A stretch of DNA of 64,000 nt from an uncultured Polaribacter sp. (GTDB lineage Bacteria; Bacteroidota; Bacteroidia; Flavobacteriales; Flavobacteriaceae): the NCBI RefSeq assembly GCF_947496195.1, contig NZ_CANMBY010000001.1, positions 496,001 through 560,000 on the forward strand, written 5' to 3'. How positions within the stretch are numbered: position 1 is the first letter of the stretch; every line of letters starts with the position of its first letter. Positions 44,181 through 53,546 of the stretch are shown piece by piece. The translations under genes and the position numbers were made by a program. Below the pieces are notes generated by a model. It saw nothing but the letters and a program-made list of their open reading frames with translations, was not told where the DNA came from and searched no databases.

Positions 44181-46331
44181 TTATCCTAAAACGTTACTCT
44201 TTTTCAGTTGATTTACAAAAGGTTGACTATACAAGCGTTGACCTAAAGCATTATGAATTGCATTAGCAACAGCACCTCCTGCTGGAGGTAAACCAGGTTC
44301 TCCTAGACCTGTAGGAGATTTATCATTTTGAACAAAATGAACATCAACTTGTGGTGTTTCTTGCATTCTTATTAGTCTATATTTATCAAAGTTTTGAAAT
44401 TCTGGTTTGCCATCTTTAAAAGAGAAATCGCCATACATGGCATGTCCAATACCGTCAATTACACCACCTTGAACTTGATTTACAGCACCTGTTGGGTTAA
44501 CAACTATACCACAATCTACAGCAGCAGTAACTTTTTGTACAACTGGATAACCATCTTTTAAAACAACCTCAGCAACTTCTGCAACATGAGTATTATGGCT
44601 ATAATATGCAGCAAAACCTTGGTATACTCCTTCTTCTTTTTTGCCCCAATTTGCTTTTTCTTTCACTAATTTAATAGTGTCTTCCATTCTTTGGCCAGAA
44701 TATTCGATTCTTTTATCTGTAGTACCTTTTACATTTTGTAATAATTCAAGAACCAAGTTTGTATGATCTTTACCTAATTCATTCGCTATTTCATTAAAAA
44801 AACTTTGTTCTGCGAAAGCTAAAAAATTAGTATAGGGAGCTCTCCAAGCACCAGTAGTGATATTACTTTTGTAATTACCTGTATCTACTTTATAATTTGG
44901 GATACATCCTGCTGGAAAAAAGTTAGGAATTAAACCATACATATTTCCATTAATGGCAGCTTCTTTTAAATGATAACCAGTAACTTTACCTTCTTTTAAG
45001 GCAGCTTTAATTCTATATTTGATAGCTGGTCTATATGTACCTGCAGTCATATCATCTTCTCTTGAGAAAACTACTTTTATTGGAGTACTAGCTAAACTAG
45101 ATATTTCTGCAGCCTCTAAAGCAAAATCACCATACAAACGTCTACCAAAACCACCTCCCATTCTTGTCATTTCGCAATGAATTTCTTCTACTTTTCTCTC
45201 AAGTAATTGTGCAACTCTATTCACTGTCCATTGTGGAGTTTGTATTGGACCTACTAAATGTACTTTATCTGCAGTTACATTAGCATAAAAGTTCATAGGT
45301 TCTAAACAGTTATGAGGTAAAAATGGAGAATGATATGTTCTTTCAATTACTTTATCTGCTTCAGAAAATGCTTTATTTACATCACCATCTTCACGTCTTG
45401 TATTAAACTTCTTACCATCTAAAATATCCGTTAATATTTTGTTATGATTTTTGGTGCTTTCTGGTTTGTTATCTGACCATTTTGCTGTTATCGCTTTTTT
45501 ACCCTTCATGGCTGCCCATGTTGAATTTGCTAAAACTGCAACTTTATCTCCAAACTTTAATACATTTACTACCCCTGAAACTTCTTTGGCTTTAGAATCA
45601 TCAAAACTTTCTAATTTTTGACCAAATGAAGGTGGTCTTAAAACAGAAGCAATAAGCATATTTTCAGCCTTATAATCTAAACCAAATAAGGGTTTACCTG
45701 TTATAATTTTATCTATATCTACATTAACAGCGTCTTTACCAATAATTGTATATTCTGTTGTTTCTTTTAGTGTTACATTTTCTGGCACTTCTAGCACAGC
45801 AGCTTCTTTAACTACATCTCCATAGCTTAAAGTATCTCCATTTGCATTTGTAATTGTCCCTTTTGAAGCTGTACAAGTAGATGCATCTACATTCCATTTT
45901 ACAGCAGCTGCATTAATTAACATCTGTTTAGCTGTTGCTCCTGTTTGTCTTAAAGCATCCCAACCTTGCCTAATAGATTGGCTACCTCCTGCAACTTGTC
46001 TTGTAAAGTTTTTAGTATCTAAAGCACCTTGAGCAACATTTACTTTGTTCCATTCTACATCTAATTCTTCTGCTATAATCATAGGCATAGATGTTTTAAC
46101 ACCTTGACCTATCTCTGGATTTGGAGAATAAATAGTAACATAGCCTTCATCAGATATTTTAATAAAAGCATTAAAGTCATTAAAATTAAGACTCGCTATA
46201 TCTACAGGCATTTTAGCTTCTGGTTTACAAGCTTGTAAAAAATTAAAGCCAATTAACATTCCACCACTTGCTAAAACAGAAGTTTTTAAAAAGTTTCTTC
46301 TACTTAAATTTGTTTTGATTTGTGTTTTCAT
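44181..46331 (-). CDS. Molybdopterin-binding subunit of a xanthine-dehydrogenase-family enzyme
   Basis: A 716-residue large subunit most like isoquinoline 1-oxidoreductase beta chains. It starts with a Tat signal containing SRRNFLKTSV and so is exported folded with cofactor. The Mo-cofactor-binding segments include RQVAGGSQSIRQGW, RMGGGFGRRLYGDFA, TGAWRAPYTN, and GLGEPGLPPAGGAVANAI, where the last holds the catalytic Glu. It lies 19 bases downstream of the 2Fe-2S subunit gene. The substrate (an N-heterocycle or aldehyde) cannot be told from the sequence. Confidence 0.88.
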   Translation of the reverse strand: MKTQIKTNLSRRNFLKTSVLASGGMLIGFNFLQACKPEAKMPVDIASLNFNDFNAFIKISDEGYVTIYSPNPEIGQGVKTSMPMIIAEELDVEWNKVNVAQGALDTKNFTRQVAGGSQSIRQGWDALRQTGATAKQMLINAAAVKWNVDASTCTASKGTITNANGDTLSYGDVVKEAAVLEVPENVTLKETTEYTIIGKDAVNVDIDKIITGKPLFGLDYKAENMLIASVLRPPSFGQKLESFDDSKAKEVSGVVNVLKFGDKVAVLANSTWAAMKGKKAITAKWSDNKPESTKNHNKILTDILDGKKFNTRREDGDVNKAFSEADKVIERTYHSPFLPHNCLEPMNFYANVTADKVHLVGPIQTPQWTVNRVAQLLERKVEEIHCEMTRMGGGFGRRLYGDFALEAAEISSLASTPIKVVFSREDDMTAGTYRPAIKYRIKAALKEGKVTGYHLKEAAINGNMYGLIPNFFPAGCIPNYKVDTGNYKSNITTGAWRAPYTNFLAFAEQSFFNEIANELGKDHTNLVLELLQNVKGTTDKRIEYSGQRMEDTIKLVKEKANWGKKEEGVYQGFAAYYSHNTHVAEVAEVVLKDGYPVVQKVTAAVDCGIVVNPTGAVNQVQGGVIDGIGHAMYGDFSFKDGKPEFQNFDKYRLIRMQETPQVDVHFVQNDKSPTGLGEPGLPPAGGAVANAIHNALGQRLYSQPFVNQLKKSNVLG

Positions 46332-46350
46332 TTTAAAGTAGTTTGGTTAA

Positions 46351-46812
46351 TTAAGACATTTTTTCTGCAGCAACTTTTACTGCTTTTTCAATTCTATTAT
46401 AAGAAGCACATCTACAAATATTACCATGCATTGCTTCTCTTATTTCTTCTGAAGAAGGATTTTTATTTTCAGCCAAAAAAGCTGAAGCAGTCATAATTTG
46501 ACCTGCTTGACAATATCCACATTGAGGAACGTCAATTTCTTTCCAAGCTTCTTGTACAGGATGTTTACCATCTTCAGATAAACCTTCTATTGTTGTTATT
46601 TTTACATCATCTAAAATAGATACTTGCATTTGACAACTTCTTGTTGCAACACCATCTATATGAACTGTACAAGCACCACATTGTGCTATTCCACAGCCAA
46701 ATTTAGTGCCAACCATATCTAATTCGTCTCTTAAAACCCATAATAATGGTGTATCTGCATCAGCAGTTACAGAACGCTCTTTTCCGTTAATGTGTAATGT
46801 GTAGTTTGGCAT
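46351..46812 (-). CDS. 2Fe-2S subunit of a xanthine-dehydrogenase-family enzyme
   Basis: A 153-residue small subunit with two 2Fe-2S clusters. The plant-type cluster is C40-x4-C45-x2-C48 with C60 (CGIAQCGAC). The second is C98-x2-C101 (CGYCQAGQ) with C133 and C135 (NICRCASY). There is no flavin subunit here, so, as in isoquinoline oxidoreductases, electrons probably pass to another carrier. No signal peptide is visible, so it is probably exported together with the Tat-bearing large subunit. Confidence 0.93.
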   Translation of the reverse strand: MPNYTLHINGKERSVTADADTPLLWVLRDELDMVGTKFGCGIAQCGACTVHIDGVATRSCQMQVSILDDVKITTIEGLSEDGKHPVQEAWKEIDVPQCGYCQAGQIMTASAFLAENKNPSSEEIREAMHGNICRCASYNRIEKAVKVAAEKMS

Positions 46813-46910
46813 AGAAGTGATATTTTAGAATTGATGTTGTAAGTTACAAAAAATACTAACGTACTAGAATTCAATTGATTTTTTTACTTTAATTTAACAA
46901 ATTGAGAGCT

Positions 46911-48050
46911 TTAATTTCCCTTACTAAGAAAACTAAAACCTAAAGTTGGTTTATTATTTGCATCAAAAAGTGTGGCATTATCCCAATGAGACCCTTTACC
47001 CCATCTTGTAGAACAATTATTTGAAACCCAAGCTGGTTCCCAATAAATTAAACCTGAACCACCTGCGTCTTTTATTTTCTTTTTTAAGTCTAATAAATAC
47101 TTTTCTTGTCCTTCTTCTGTAGCTTCATAACCAGGTATAAGTGCATCTGTACCCATAATATTATTTGCAGCATCAATATTTTTTAATGTAAAAGGATATG
47201 CTGTTTCAACTACCATTAACTTTTTTTTATAGATAGAAATTAACTCTTTAAAAACTGGTGTTACATTTTGTAAATTATATTTAGACCATTTTGGATAGTA
47301 AGATAACCCAATCCAATCGTAATCTGTAATTCCATTTTCTGTTGCTTGTTTAAACCACCAAATTCCGTTTTCTGGTTGCGCAATATGAAGCATTATTTCT
47401 ATTTTTTTATTTACTTCTTTAGAAATATCTCTAACAGCTTTTATGCCTTTATTTAACAAATACGCATTTCTTGACCAATTCATTGGCTCTCCTTTTTCAT
47501 CTTTTTGAAGAATCATTATATTAGTTTCGTTACCTACTTGTACCATTTCTGGAAGTAAATTTTTAGTATTTAATGTTTTTAGTGTTTTGTATGTGTAGTT
47601 ATAAATAGAATCTCCTAAAACTTCTAAATTATCTATGGCAGGTAACCAAGCTTTAGGTATAATTTGCTTTTGTGGATCTGCCCAATCATCTGAATAATGA
47701 AAATCTAATAAAATTCGAGTTCCAGAGTTTTTTGCTCTAGAAATTGTTTTTTCTACATCTTTATAATTAGAATAATTTGTCCAAGTTGGATTATGCCAAA
47801 GACGCACTCTTGTTAAATTTGAACCAGCGTTAGCAAATATTTTAAATACATCTTTACTTTCATCATTACTGTTTTTATAAACAACTCCACAATTTTCCAT
47901 TTCATTTACATAAGATAAATCTGCACCATTATAAAACTCTATATTTTCTTCTGAGATAATTAGTTTATCATCTTTACTTGCTTCTTTTGTATTAGAGCAA
48001 GAGATAATAAATGATAAGAAAATGATAAGAATTAATTGATTTTTATTCAT
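46911..48050 (-). CDS. GH53 endo-beta-1,4-galactanase, lipoprotein
   Basis: A 379-residue GH53 enzyme that cleaves beta-1,4-galactan. Lipobox cysteine 18 (IISC) makes it a lipoprotein. The family features are GADLSYVNEMENCGVVY at the start of the barrel, RVRLWHNP, LLDFHYSDDWADPQKQ, the acid/base E175 in VGNETN and the nucleophile E282 in VVETAYPF. It is read divergently from the PL6 lyase gene, with the shared gap carrying the PL6 operators, and it is the only non-alginate enzyme of the locus. Confidence 0.9.
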   Translation of the reverse strand: MNKNQLILIIFLSFIISCSNTKEASKDDKLIISEENIEFYNGADLSYVNEMENCGVVYKNSNDESKDVFKIFANAGSNLTRVRLWHNPTWTNYSNYKDVEKTISRAKNSGTRILLDFHYSDDWADPQKQIIPKAWLPAIDNLEVLGDSIYNYTYKTLKTLNTKNLLPEMVQVGNETNIMILQKDEKGEPMNWSRNAYLLNKGIKAVRDISKEVNKKIEIMLHIAQPENGIWWFKQATENGITDYDWIGLSYYPKWSKYNLQNVTPVFKELISIYKKKLMVVETAYPFTLKNIDAANNIMGTDALIPGYEATEEGQEKYLLDLKKKIKDAGGSGLIYWEPAWVSNNCSTRWGKGSHWDNATLFDANNKPTLGFSFLSKGN

Positions 48051-48099
48051 AATTTGAAGAATAAGTTATGACTAAAGATAGTATTTTAAAATATTATTT

Positions 48100-48107
48100 T
48101 ATATTTG
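48100..48107 (+). promoter_or_regulatory. -7 element of the PL6 lyase promoter
   Basis: TATATTTG matches TAnnTTTG and is identical to the susC -7 box. It overlaps the first operator by two bases. It gives a short 5' leader of about 20 bases before ATG 48135. A -33 TTTG is not evident at the ideal distance. Confidence 0.6.
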
Positions 48108-48128
48108 GTAAACCAATCTGGTAAACCA
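48106..48128. promoter_or_regulatory. Two tandem operators of the PL6 promoter
   Basis: TGGTAAACCA occurs at 48106-48115 and 48119-48128, 13 bases apart start to start. Each is a T-G-G-T/A-C-C-A palindrome around AA. The same word is read at the susC operators, with the same 13-base step. The core G-T-N2-A-C matches the general GntR-type operator pattern, and the GntR/FCD regulator of this locus is the likely ligand. Confidence 0.7.
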
Positions 48129-48134
48129 ATAATT

Positions 48135-50519
48135 ATGAAAAGTATTTTTTTACATTTTTTTATTTGTTTTTCAATAGCAATATTTAGTCAAGAAACAAAA
48201 ACAGTAGCTAATATAGATGAATATAAATCAGCAATTAAAAAAGCTGTTCCAGGATCTAAAATTGTTTTAAAAAATGGCGTTTGGAAAGACGTAGCATTAG
48301 AAGCTTTTGGCACTGGAACTAAAGAAAACCCTATTGTTATTAAAGCAGAAAATGCTGGTAAAGTTATTTTAACAGGAAATTCAACTTTAAAAATTTATGG
48401 AGCATATATTATTGTTGAAGGTTTATGGTTTAAAGATGGTAATCCTACTTCGAAATCGATAGTTTCATTCAGAAAAAATTCAACACAGTTTGCTAATAAC
48501 TGTAGATTTACTCATAGTACAATTTCTTATTACAATCCAGAAGATAAAAGCATCAACTCTCATTGGGTAGATTTATGGGGTAAAAATAACAGAGTAGATC
48601 ATAACAATTTTACAGGAAAAACCAATGATGGTACAACATTAGTTGTTTGGTTAAAAGGAGATGAACATGTAGAAAATAATCATAGAATTGATCATAACTT
48701 TTTTGGCTACAGGCCAGAACTAGGTAAAAATGGAGGAGAAACAATTAGAATTGGTACAAGTGCAAACTCAATGAAATCTTCTAAAACAATTGTAGAGAAT
48801 AATACTTTTAAAAACTGTGATGGAGAAATTGAAATAATTTCAAATAAGTCTGCAGATAATATTTATAGAAACAACTTATTTTTAGGAAGCCAAGGTACAT
48901 TAACCTTAAGGCATGGTAATAATGCTTTAGTAGAGAATAATGTGTTTATTGGAAACAATGTTAAAAAAACAGGTGGTATTCGTGTTATTAATGAAGGTCA
49001 TATCATTAGAAATAATTTGCTAATTGGTTTATTAGGTGATGGTTTTAGAGGACCAATAGTGATTATGAATGGAGTGCCAAACTCTCCATTAAATAGATAT
49101 CATCAAGTTAAAAATGTAAATATTCAAAATAATACAATTATTAATTGTGGTCCAATAGAATTTGGAGCAGGTAAAGATGATGAAAGAACTTTACCAGCAT
49201 TAAATAGTGTTTTTGCGAATAATCTAATTTCTAATAACCAAGGTAATAGCGTACTTACTATTACAGATGACACTTCAGGAATATCTTTTTACAATAACAT
49301 CGTAGATAGTAATACTTTTACAAATAGTACTCTTTTTAAAAAAGAGACCATAGATTGGAAATTGTTACAAGCTTTTCCAATGCCAACTGATAAAAACTCT
49401 TTTTTAGTATCTAATTATAAAGATGAGAAAAGTCCTTTAAAAGATATGGTTTATGCTGATAGAGATCAAAATATAATTGGCGCTTTTAACTTTAACAATC
49501 TTAAATTCCCTCAAGCACTGTTAGTTAAAACTGGACCTTATTGGAAACCTAAAATAGTAGCCCCTGTTGTAAAAATTAAAGAAAAAGAAATAGAAGTAGA
49601 ACCAGGTACAGCAACAATAGCATCAGCTTTAAAAAAAGCTACTGATAAAACAACTTTTTTATTAAAAGAGGGTGTTTATTATATTGATAAAACTAAAAAA
49701 ATAAGTGGTAAAATTACAATTAGAGGCACAAAAGGAACCATAATTAAAGCGAATAATAATTTACCAAAAAGTCTAAATTATTTTTTTAGAGTACAAGAAA
49801 ATTCGACACTTATACTAGAAAACATCACTTTTGATGGTGACAATGATACTAGAGTAAAATATGCTGTAGTGTCACCTGATAAAGAAATTAATGGTCTTTA
49901 TAATCTATTTGTTAAAAACTGTGTCTTTAAAAACTTTAATAATACAAATGGAGGAAGCATTTTTAAGGCTTATAATGGAACTTTAGCAGATACTTTACAG
50001 TTTGTAAATTCTAAGTTTTTAGATAGCTACAGAGGCTTAAATTTATCTTATGAAAAAAATAATTTTGGCAAGTATAATGCAAATCATATTATTATTCATA
50101 ATTCTATTTTTAAAGACATAGAAGAATTTGCTATTAATTATACTAAAACTGGCCCGTTAATGAATGATGGAAAAGGAAATTTACAGATTACAAATTCAAT
50201 TTTTAGTAAAGTAAATAACAACGAAAAAGGGAATATTATAAGAGTAAGATCTATACCAGATGTTTTAATAAAAAACACAGTGATTGAAGGAAGCTATAAT
50301 AATAAAACACCTATTCAATTATTTGGTAGAGGAAATAAAATAATTAACTCTTTAATTTATTCATCTGGTTTTGTAAAAGCTACTAATGGTGCTATAAAAG
50401 AAAATGTGTATTACAAAAATCCTAAGTGGGATGATAAAGAATTATTTATACCTAGTGAAAAATCTATTTTACGTAAAGAAAATAATACTATAGAAACTAT
50501 TGGACTTATAAAAGATTAG
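48135..50519 (+). CDS. Polysaccharide lyase family 6, alginate lyase
   Basis: I start at ATG 48135 (MKSIFLHFFICFSIAIFSQE), giving a signal peptide. The longer frame from 48105 begins inside the operators. The protein of about 794 residues has an N-terminal right-handed beta-helix of the chondroitinase B/PL6 type, with catalytic K238 and R259, 21 residues apart as in the family, and further parallel beta-helix coils in the C-terminal half (from about 485, with ALKKATDKTTFLLKEGVYYI). The two-domain form matches some alginate-active PL6 enzymes. In this setting alginate is the likely substrate. The stop overlaps the convergent EamA gene by four bases. Confidence 0.85.
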   Translation: MKSIFLHFFICFSIAIFSQETKTVANIDEYKSAIKKAVPGSKIVLKNGVWKDVALEAFGTGTKENPIVIKAENAGKVILTGNSTLKIYGAYIIVEGLWFKDGNPTSKSIVSFRKNSTQFANNCRFTHSTISYYNPEDKSINSHWVDLWGKNNRVDHNNFTGKTNDGTTLVVWLKGDEHVENNHRIDHNFFGYRPELGKNGGETIRIGTSANSMKSSKTIVENNTFKNCDGEIEIISNKSADNIYRNNLFLGSQGTLTLRHGNNALVENNVFIGNNVKKTGGIRVINEGHIIRNNLLIGLLGDGFRGPIVIMNGVPNSPLNRYHQVKNVNIQNNTIINCGPIEFGAGKDDERTLPALNSVFANNLISNNQGNSVLTITDDTSGISFYNNIVDSNTFTNSTLFKKETIDWKLLQAFPMPTDKNSFLVSNYKDEKSPLKDMVYADRDQNIIGAFNFNNLKFPQALLVKTGPYWKPKIVAPVVKIKEKEIEVEPGTATIASALKKATDKTTFLLKEGVYYIDKTKKISGKITIRGTKGTIIKANNNLPKSLNYFFRVQENSTLILENITFDGDNDTRVKYAVVSPDKEINGLYNLFVKNCVFKNFNNTNGGSIFKAYNGTLADTLQFVNSKFLDSYRGLNLSYEKNNFGKYNANHIIIHNSIFKDIEEFAINYTKTGPLMNDGKGNLQITNSIFSKVNNNEKGNIIRVRSIPDVLIKNTVIEGSYNNKTPIQLFGRGNKIINSLIYSSGFVKATNGAIKENVYYKNPKWDDKELFIPSEKSILRKENNTIETIGLIKD

Positions 50520-51349
50520 TTTTTTCTTTTTAAATAGATATTATACATCAATCCTGAAATAATAAAAAATACTCCTAATATATTTAGTAGACTATAATAT
50601 TCATTAAAGAATAGTACTCCAAAAATGATTGTAAAAATTACTTCTAAATATTTTAAAGGAGCTACAAAATTTGTTTCATTATTCTGGAAAGCTTTAGTCA
50701 TGTAAACTTGACCAACATAACCAAAAACACCTAAGCTGAGTAATAAAAACCATTCATTTATTGTTGGATTTTTCCAGTTAGAAATACTTGTAATTGCACC
50801 ATATAAAAAAGTTATAATCATAAAATAATTTACAATTACTAATGGATTTTCCTTGCTTCCTATTTTTCTTATAATTACAAAAACAAATCCTTGAAAAAAT
50901 GCTGAAATAAGTATTAATAATAAGCCTAAAGAACTAATTTCTAAAGAGAATCCTTTCACTAATAAAACACCTAAAAAAGCGAATAAGAATACAAACCATT
51001 GAATGATTTTTACTTTTTCTTTTAGCAAAATAAATGCTAAAATAGCTGCAAAAATTGGTGAAGTATATCTAATAGAAACAGCTGTGCCAATAGAAAGATG
51101 TTTAAGAGACTCAAAGAAACAAACTAAAGAGATTAACCCAACAACACCTCTTAATAGCAGTAGTTTTTTATGATTACCTAAAAAAGAAACTTTAGTCTTT
51201 AATAATAAAGGTACAGTAAAACACAAGGTACCTATAGATCTAAAAAAAACTAATTGATTGGCTCCAAAATCAGATAAATATTTTACAATTACATTCATGG
51301 TTGTAAATGCAAGCACGCTTAAAATCATGAAAACTATAGACTTATTCAT
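50516..51349 (-). CDS. EamA/DMT-family transporter
   Basis: A protein of about 277 residues starting at ATG 51349 (MNKSIVFMILSVLAFTTMNVIVKYL). A longer frame from 51391 adds 14 residues and runs through the terminator hairpin. It has ten hydrophobic segments in two EamA repeats (AVSIRYTSPIFAAILAFILLKEKV and NFVAPLKYLEVIFTIIFGVLFFNEYY). These carriers export or take up small metabolites. It is separated from the SDR gene by a terminator, so it may not belong to the alginate unit, although its position suggests it could. Confidence 0.85.
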   Translation of the reverse strand: MNKSIVFMILSVLAFTTMNVIVKYLSDFGANQLVFFRSIGTLCFTVPLLLKTKVSFLGNHKKLLLLRGVVGLISLVCFFESLKHLSIGTAVSIRYTSPIFAAILAFILLKEKVKIIQWFVFLFAFLGVLLVKGFSLEISSLGLLLILISAFFQGFVFVIIRKIGSKENPLVIVNYFMIITFLYGAITSISNWKNPTINEWFLLLSLGVFGYVGQVYMTKAFQNNETNFVAPLKYLEVIFTIIFGVLFFNEYYSLLNILGVFFIISGLMYNIYLKRKN

Positions 51350-51360
51350 ACAGAATGAAA

Positions 51361-51400
51361 TAAAAAATAATTGCCATTTTACAAAGTGCAAAATGGCAAT
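51361..51400 (-). terminator. Intrinsic terminator after the SDR gene
   Basis: ATTGCCATTTT (51370-51380) and AAAATGGCAAT (51390-51400) form an 11-bp stem, followed on the minus strand by TATTTTTTATTTC. It ends the MFS-SDR transcript about 26 bases past the SDR stop. Confidence 0.85.
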
Positions 51401-51425
51401 TAAACAATGAAAAAAATTTTACTTT

Positions 51426-52190
51426 TTAAATTCCAAGTGCTTGTCCACCACCAATCTGAATGGTTTCAGCTGTAATAAAAGAAGCGTCTTCGCTAGCTAA
51501 GAAAGAAACTACTGCTGCTACTTCTTCTGGTTGACCTAATCTACCCAACATAATGTTGTTTTTCCAAGAAGCAAAAACTTCTGGTTTTGTTGATTTTATT
51601 TGAGCATGGAATGGTGTATCTATAGTTCCAGGAGAAACAGCATTAACTCTAATACTATATTCTGCTAAATCTTTAGCTAAAGCTCTAGTAATTGCATGAA
51701 CTCCTGCTTTAGATGTACCGTAAATACCTGCACCTGGACCTCCTGCATTCCATCCTGCATTAGATGTATAATTTATAATAGTTGGGTTATGTCCTTTTTT
51801 AAGAAATGGAATTGCTGCTCTTGATGTAAAAAACACAGAGTCTAAATTTAATGCCATTACAAATCTGTAAAATTCTGTTGTCATTTCTTCGAAACGTTGT
51901 CTACCTCCAAGACCTCCAGCATTATTTACTAGCACATCTATTTTACCAAATTTATTTCCAATGTTTTCAATATTTGTAGTAACCTCATCTTCTTTAGTTA
52001 CATCAAAACCATAGTACTCTGCAGAAATACCTTCTGATTGTAATTCTTTAATTCTTTCTTTTCCTGCTTCATCATCAATACCATTTAAAACTACTGTGTA
52101 GCCATCTTGTCCTAAACGTTTAGCTACTTCAAAACCTATTCCACCTGTGGCTCCAGTTATAATAGCTACTTTTCCGTTATTTTTACTCAT
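51426..52190 (-). CDS. SDR oxidoreductase, probable DEH reductase
   Basis: A 254-residue classical SDR. The cofactor motif TGATGGIG is at 12-19, NNAGG near 91-95, and catalytic Y157-x-x-x-K161 (YGTSK) is in place. In alginate loci of Flavobacteriaceae an SDR at this position reduces 4-deoxy-L-erythro-5-hexoseulose uronate (DEH) to 2-keto-3-deoxygluconate (KDG). That assignment rests on context. It lies 35 bases downstream of the MFS gene and ends in the terminator at 51361-51400. The other SDR in the window (22400-23194) is unrelated in context. Confidence 0.85.
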   Translation of the reverse strand: MSKNNGKVAIITGATGGIGFEVAKRLGQDGYTVVLNGIDDEAGKERIKELQSEGISAEYYGFDVTKEDEVTTNIENIGNKFGKIDVLVNNAGGLGGRQRFEEMTTEFYRFVMALNLDSVFFTSRAAIPFLKKGHNPTIINYTSNAGWNAGGPGAGIYGTSKAGVHAITRALAKDLAEYSIRVNAVSPGTIDTPFHAQIKSTKPEVFASWKNNIMLGRLGQPEEVAAVVSFLASEDASFITAETIQIGGGQALGI

Positions 52191-52225
52191 ATCAATATTT
52201 GTGTTTTTGTAGTTGTTGTTTTATT

Positions 52226-53509
52226 TTAATTTTCTTCTTTAATTACTTGTCCTACTTTTTTTATTAAAAAGAATACTGCAAATACAGCTAATACTACAGA
52301 AACAGTAATAGCTATAAAAGCTGGTGTATAAGAACCTCCTTTAGTTATTCTTCCAATAAACCAGTTCATAATAATTGGTGAAAACGCAGCTACTGTACCA
52401 GCTAAACCAGCTAATGTACCTACTGAAGGACCTCTAAATAAATCGCTAGATAATGTTTGTATGTTACCAATAGCAAACTGAAACCCAAATAGAGCTAAAC
52501 CTGCTAAGTAAATAAATGTCATATAATTTGATTCTGTTACAAAAAGAATAATAGATACAAACCCTATGATTATTAATAGACTACCAAGCGCAATACTTGC
52601 TTTTCTACCAAAATCTGTAGATGTTCTTTTGATTATTTCTTCTGTAAATAAACCTCCTAAAATCCCACCAGCAGCAGCCATTAAGTAAGAAATCCACATT
52701 GTGTTACCAATTTCTTCAATACTTAAACCAAATTTAGAATTTAAATATATTGGCATCCATCCTGCAAAAAACCACCAAATTGGTTCTATAAAAAATCTAC
52801 AAAGTAAGATTCCCCAAGGTTGTTTAAAGCTTAATATTTTTAAAACACTTAGACTTTTTGCTCCATCAACAGCAACACTATTACTTGCTATTCTATCATT
52901 AAGTAACATGTTTTTTTCTTCTTCTGTAATCCAAGGATGGGTTTCTGGTTTAGATTTATTTATTAATAACCAAGGAAGTATCCAAATTAAGCCTACTGCA
53001 CCCAAAATTATGTATGTAGATTTCCAACCAAATTGTGCGTATAAATACACTATGATAATTGGTGCAATTACATTTCCAATAGAAGCACCTGAATTAAAAA
53101 TACCTTGAGCTAAAGCTCTTTGTTTTACAGGAAACCATTCTCCGTTATTTTTAACAGTACCTGGCCATAAACCAGCTTCTCCTAAACCTAATAAACCTCT
53201 AACTACAGATAAAGAAATTACACCTTTTGCAATGGCATGAAAAGCTGCAGCTAAAGACCAAACTAAAATAGATAAAGTAAAACCAATTCTGGTTCCTATT
53301 TTGTCATATAATCTTCCAGATAAAAATTTGCTTGCTGCATATGTAATCATAAAAACATTAAGCATAAGTGCATAATCTGAATTATCCATGCCTAAGTCTT
53401 TACCCATTTCTGGCCAAAGCAAAGCAAATGCGGTTCTATCTATGTAATTGATTACAGTGGCAATAAATATTAAACCTATGATCCACCATCTTAATCCTTT
53501 TACTTTCAT
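52226..53509 (-). CDS. MFS transporter of the alginate locus, probable uronate carrier
   Basis: A 427-residue major facilitator of the anion:cation symporter type, with 12 membrane segments and the signatures INYIDRTAFALLWPEMGKDLG, LYDKIGTRIGFT, GEAGLWPGTVKNNGEWFP and QGIFNSGASIGNVIAPII. ACS-type carriers of this kind move hexuronates, and here DEH or another unsaturated uronate is the likely cargo. It is the first gene of the MFS-SDR unit. Its upstream region holds a 22-bp perfect palindrome at 53547-53568. Confidence 0.88.
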   Translation of the reverse strand: MKVKGLRWWIIGLIFIATVINYIDRTAFALLWPEMGKDLGMDNSDYALMLNVFMITYAASKFLSGRLYDKIGTRIGFTLSILVWSLAAAFHAIAKGVISLSVVRGLLGLGEAGLWPGTVKNNGEWFPVKQRALAQGIFNSGASIGNVIAPIIIVYLYAQFGWKSTYIILGAVGLIWILPWLLINKSKPETHPWITEEEKNMLLNDRIASNSVAVDGAKSLSVLKILSFKQPWGILLCRFFIEPIWWFFAGWMPIYLNSKFGLSIEEIGNTMWISYLMAAAGGILGGLFTEEIIKRTSTDFGRKASIALGSLLIIIGFVSIILFVTESNYMTFIYLAGLALFGFQFAIGNIQTLSSDLFRGPSVGTLAGLAGTVAAFSPIIMNWFIGRITKGGSYTPAFIAITVSVVLAVFAVFFLIKKVGQVIKEEN

Positions 53510-53523
53510 ATATTGTTTTATTT

Positions 53524-53538
53524 GCAGTACAATACTGC
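53524..53538. promoter_or_regulatory. Short inverted repeat upstream of the MFS gene
   Basis: GCAGTA (53524-53529) and TACTGC (53533-53538) are inverted around CAA. It lies between the 22-bp palindrome and the MFS start codon. Confidence 0.4.
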
Positions 53539-53546
53539 CATTCTTT

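Noticed and set aside
49620..50400. C-terminal half of the PL6 protein as a separate gene or fusion remnant
   Set aside because: The frame is continuous, the beta-helix pattern continues, and two-domain PL6 enzymes exist, so I treat it as one intact gene.
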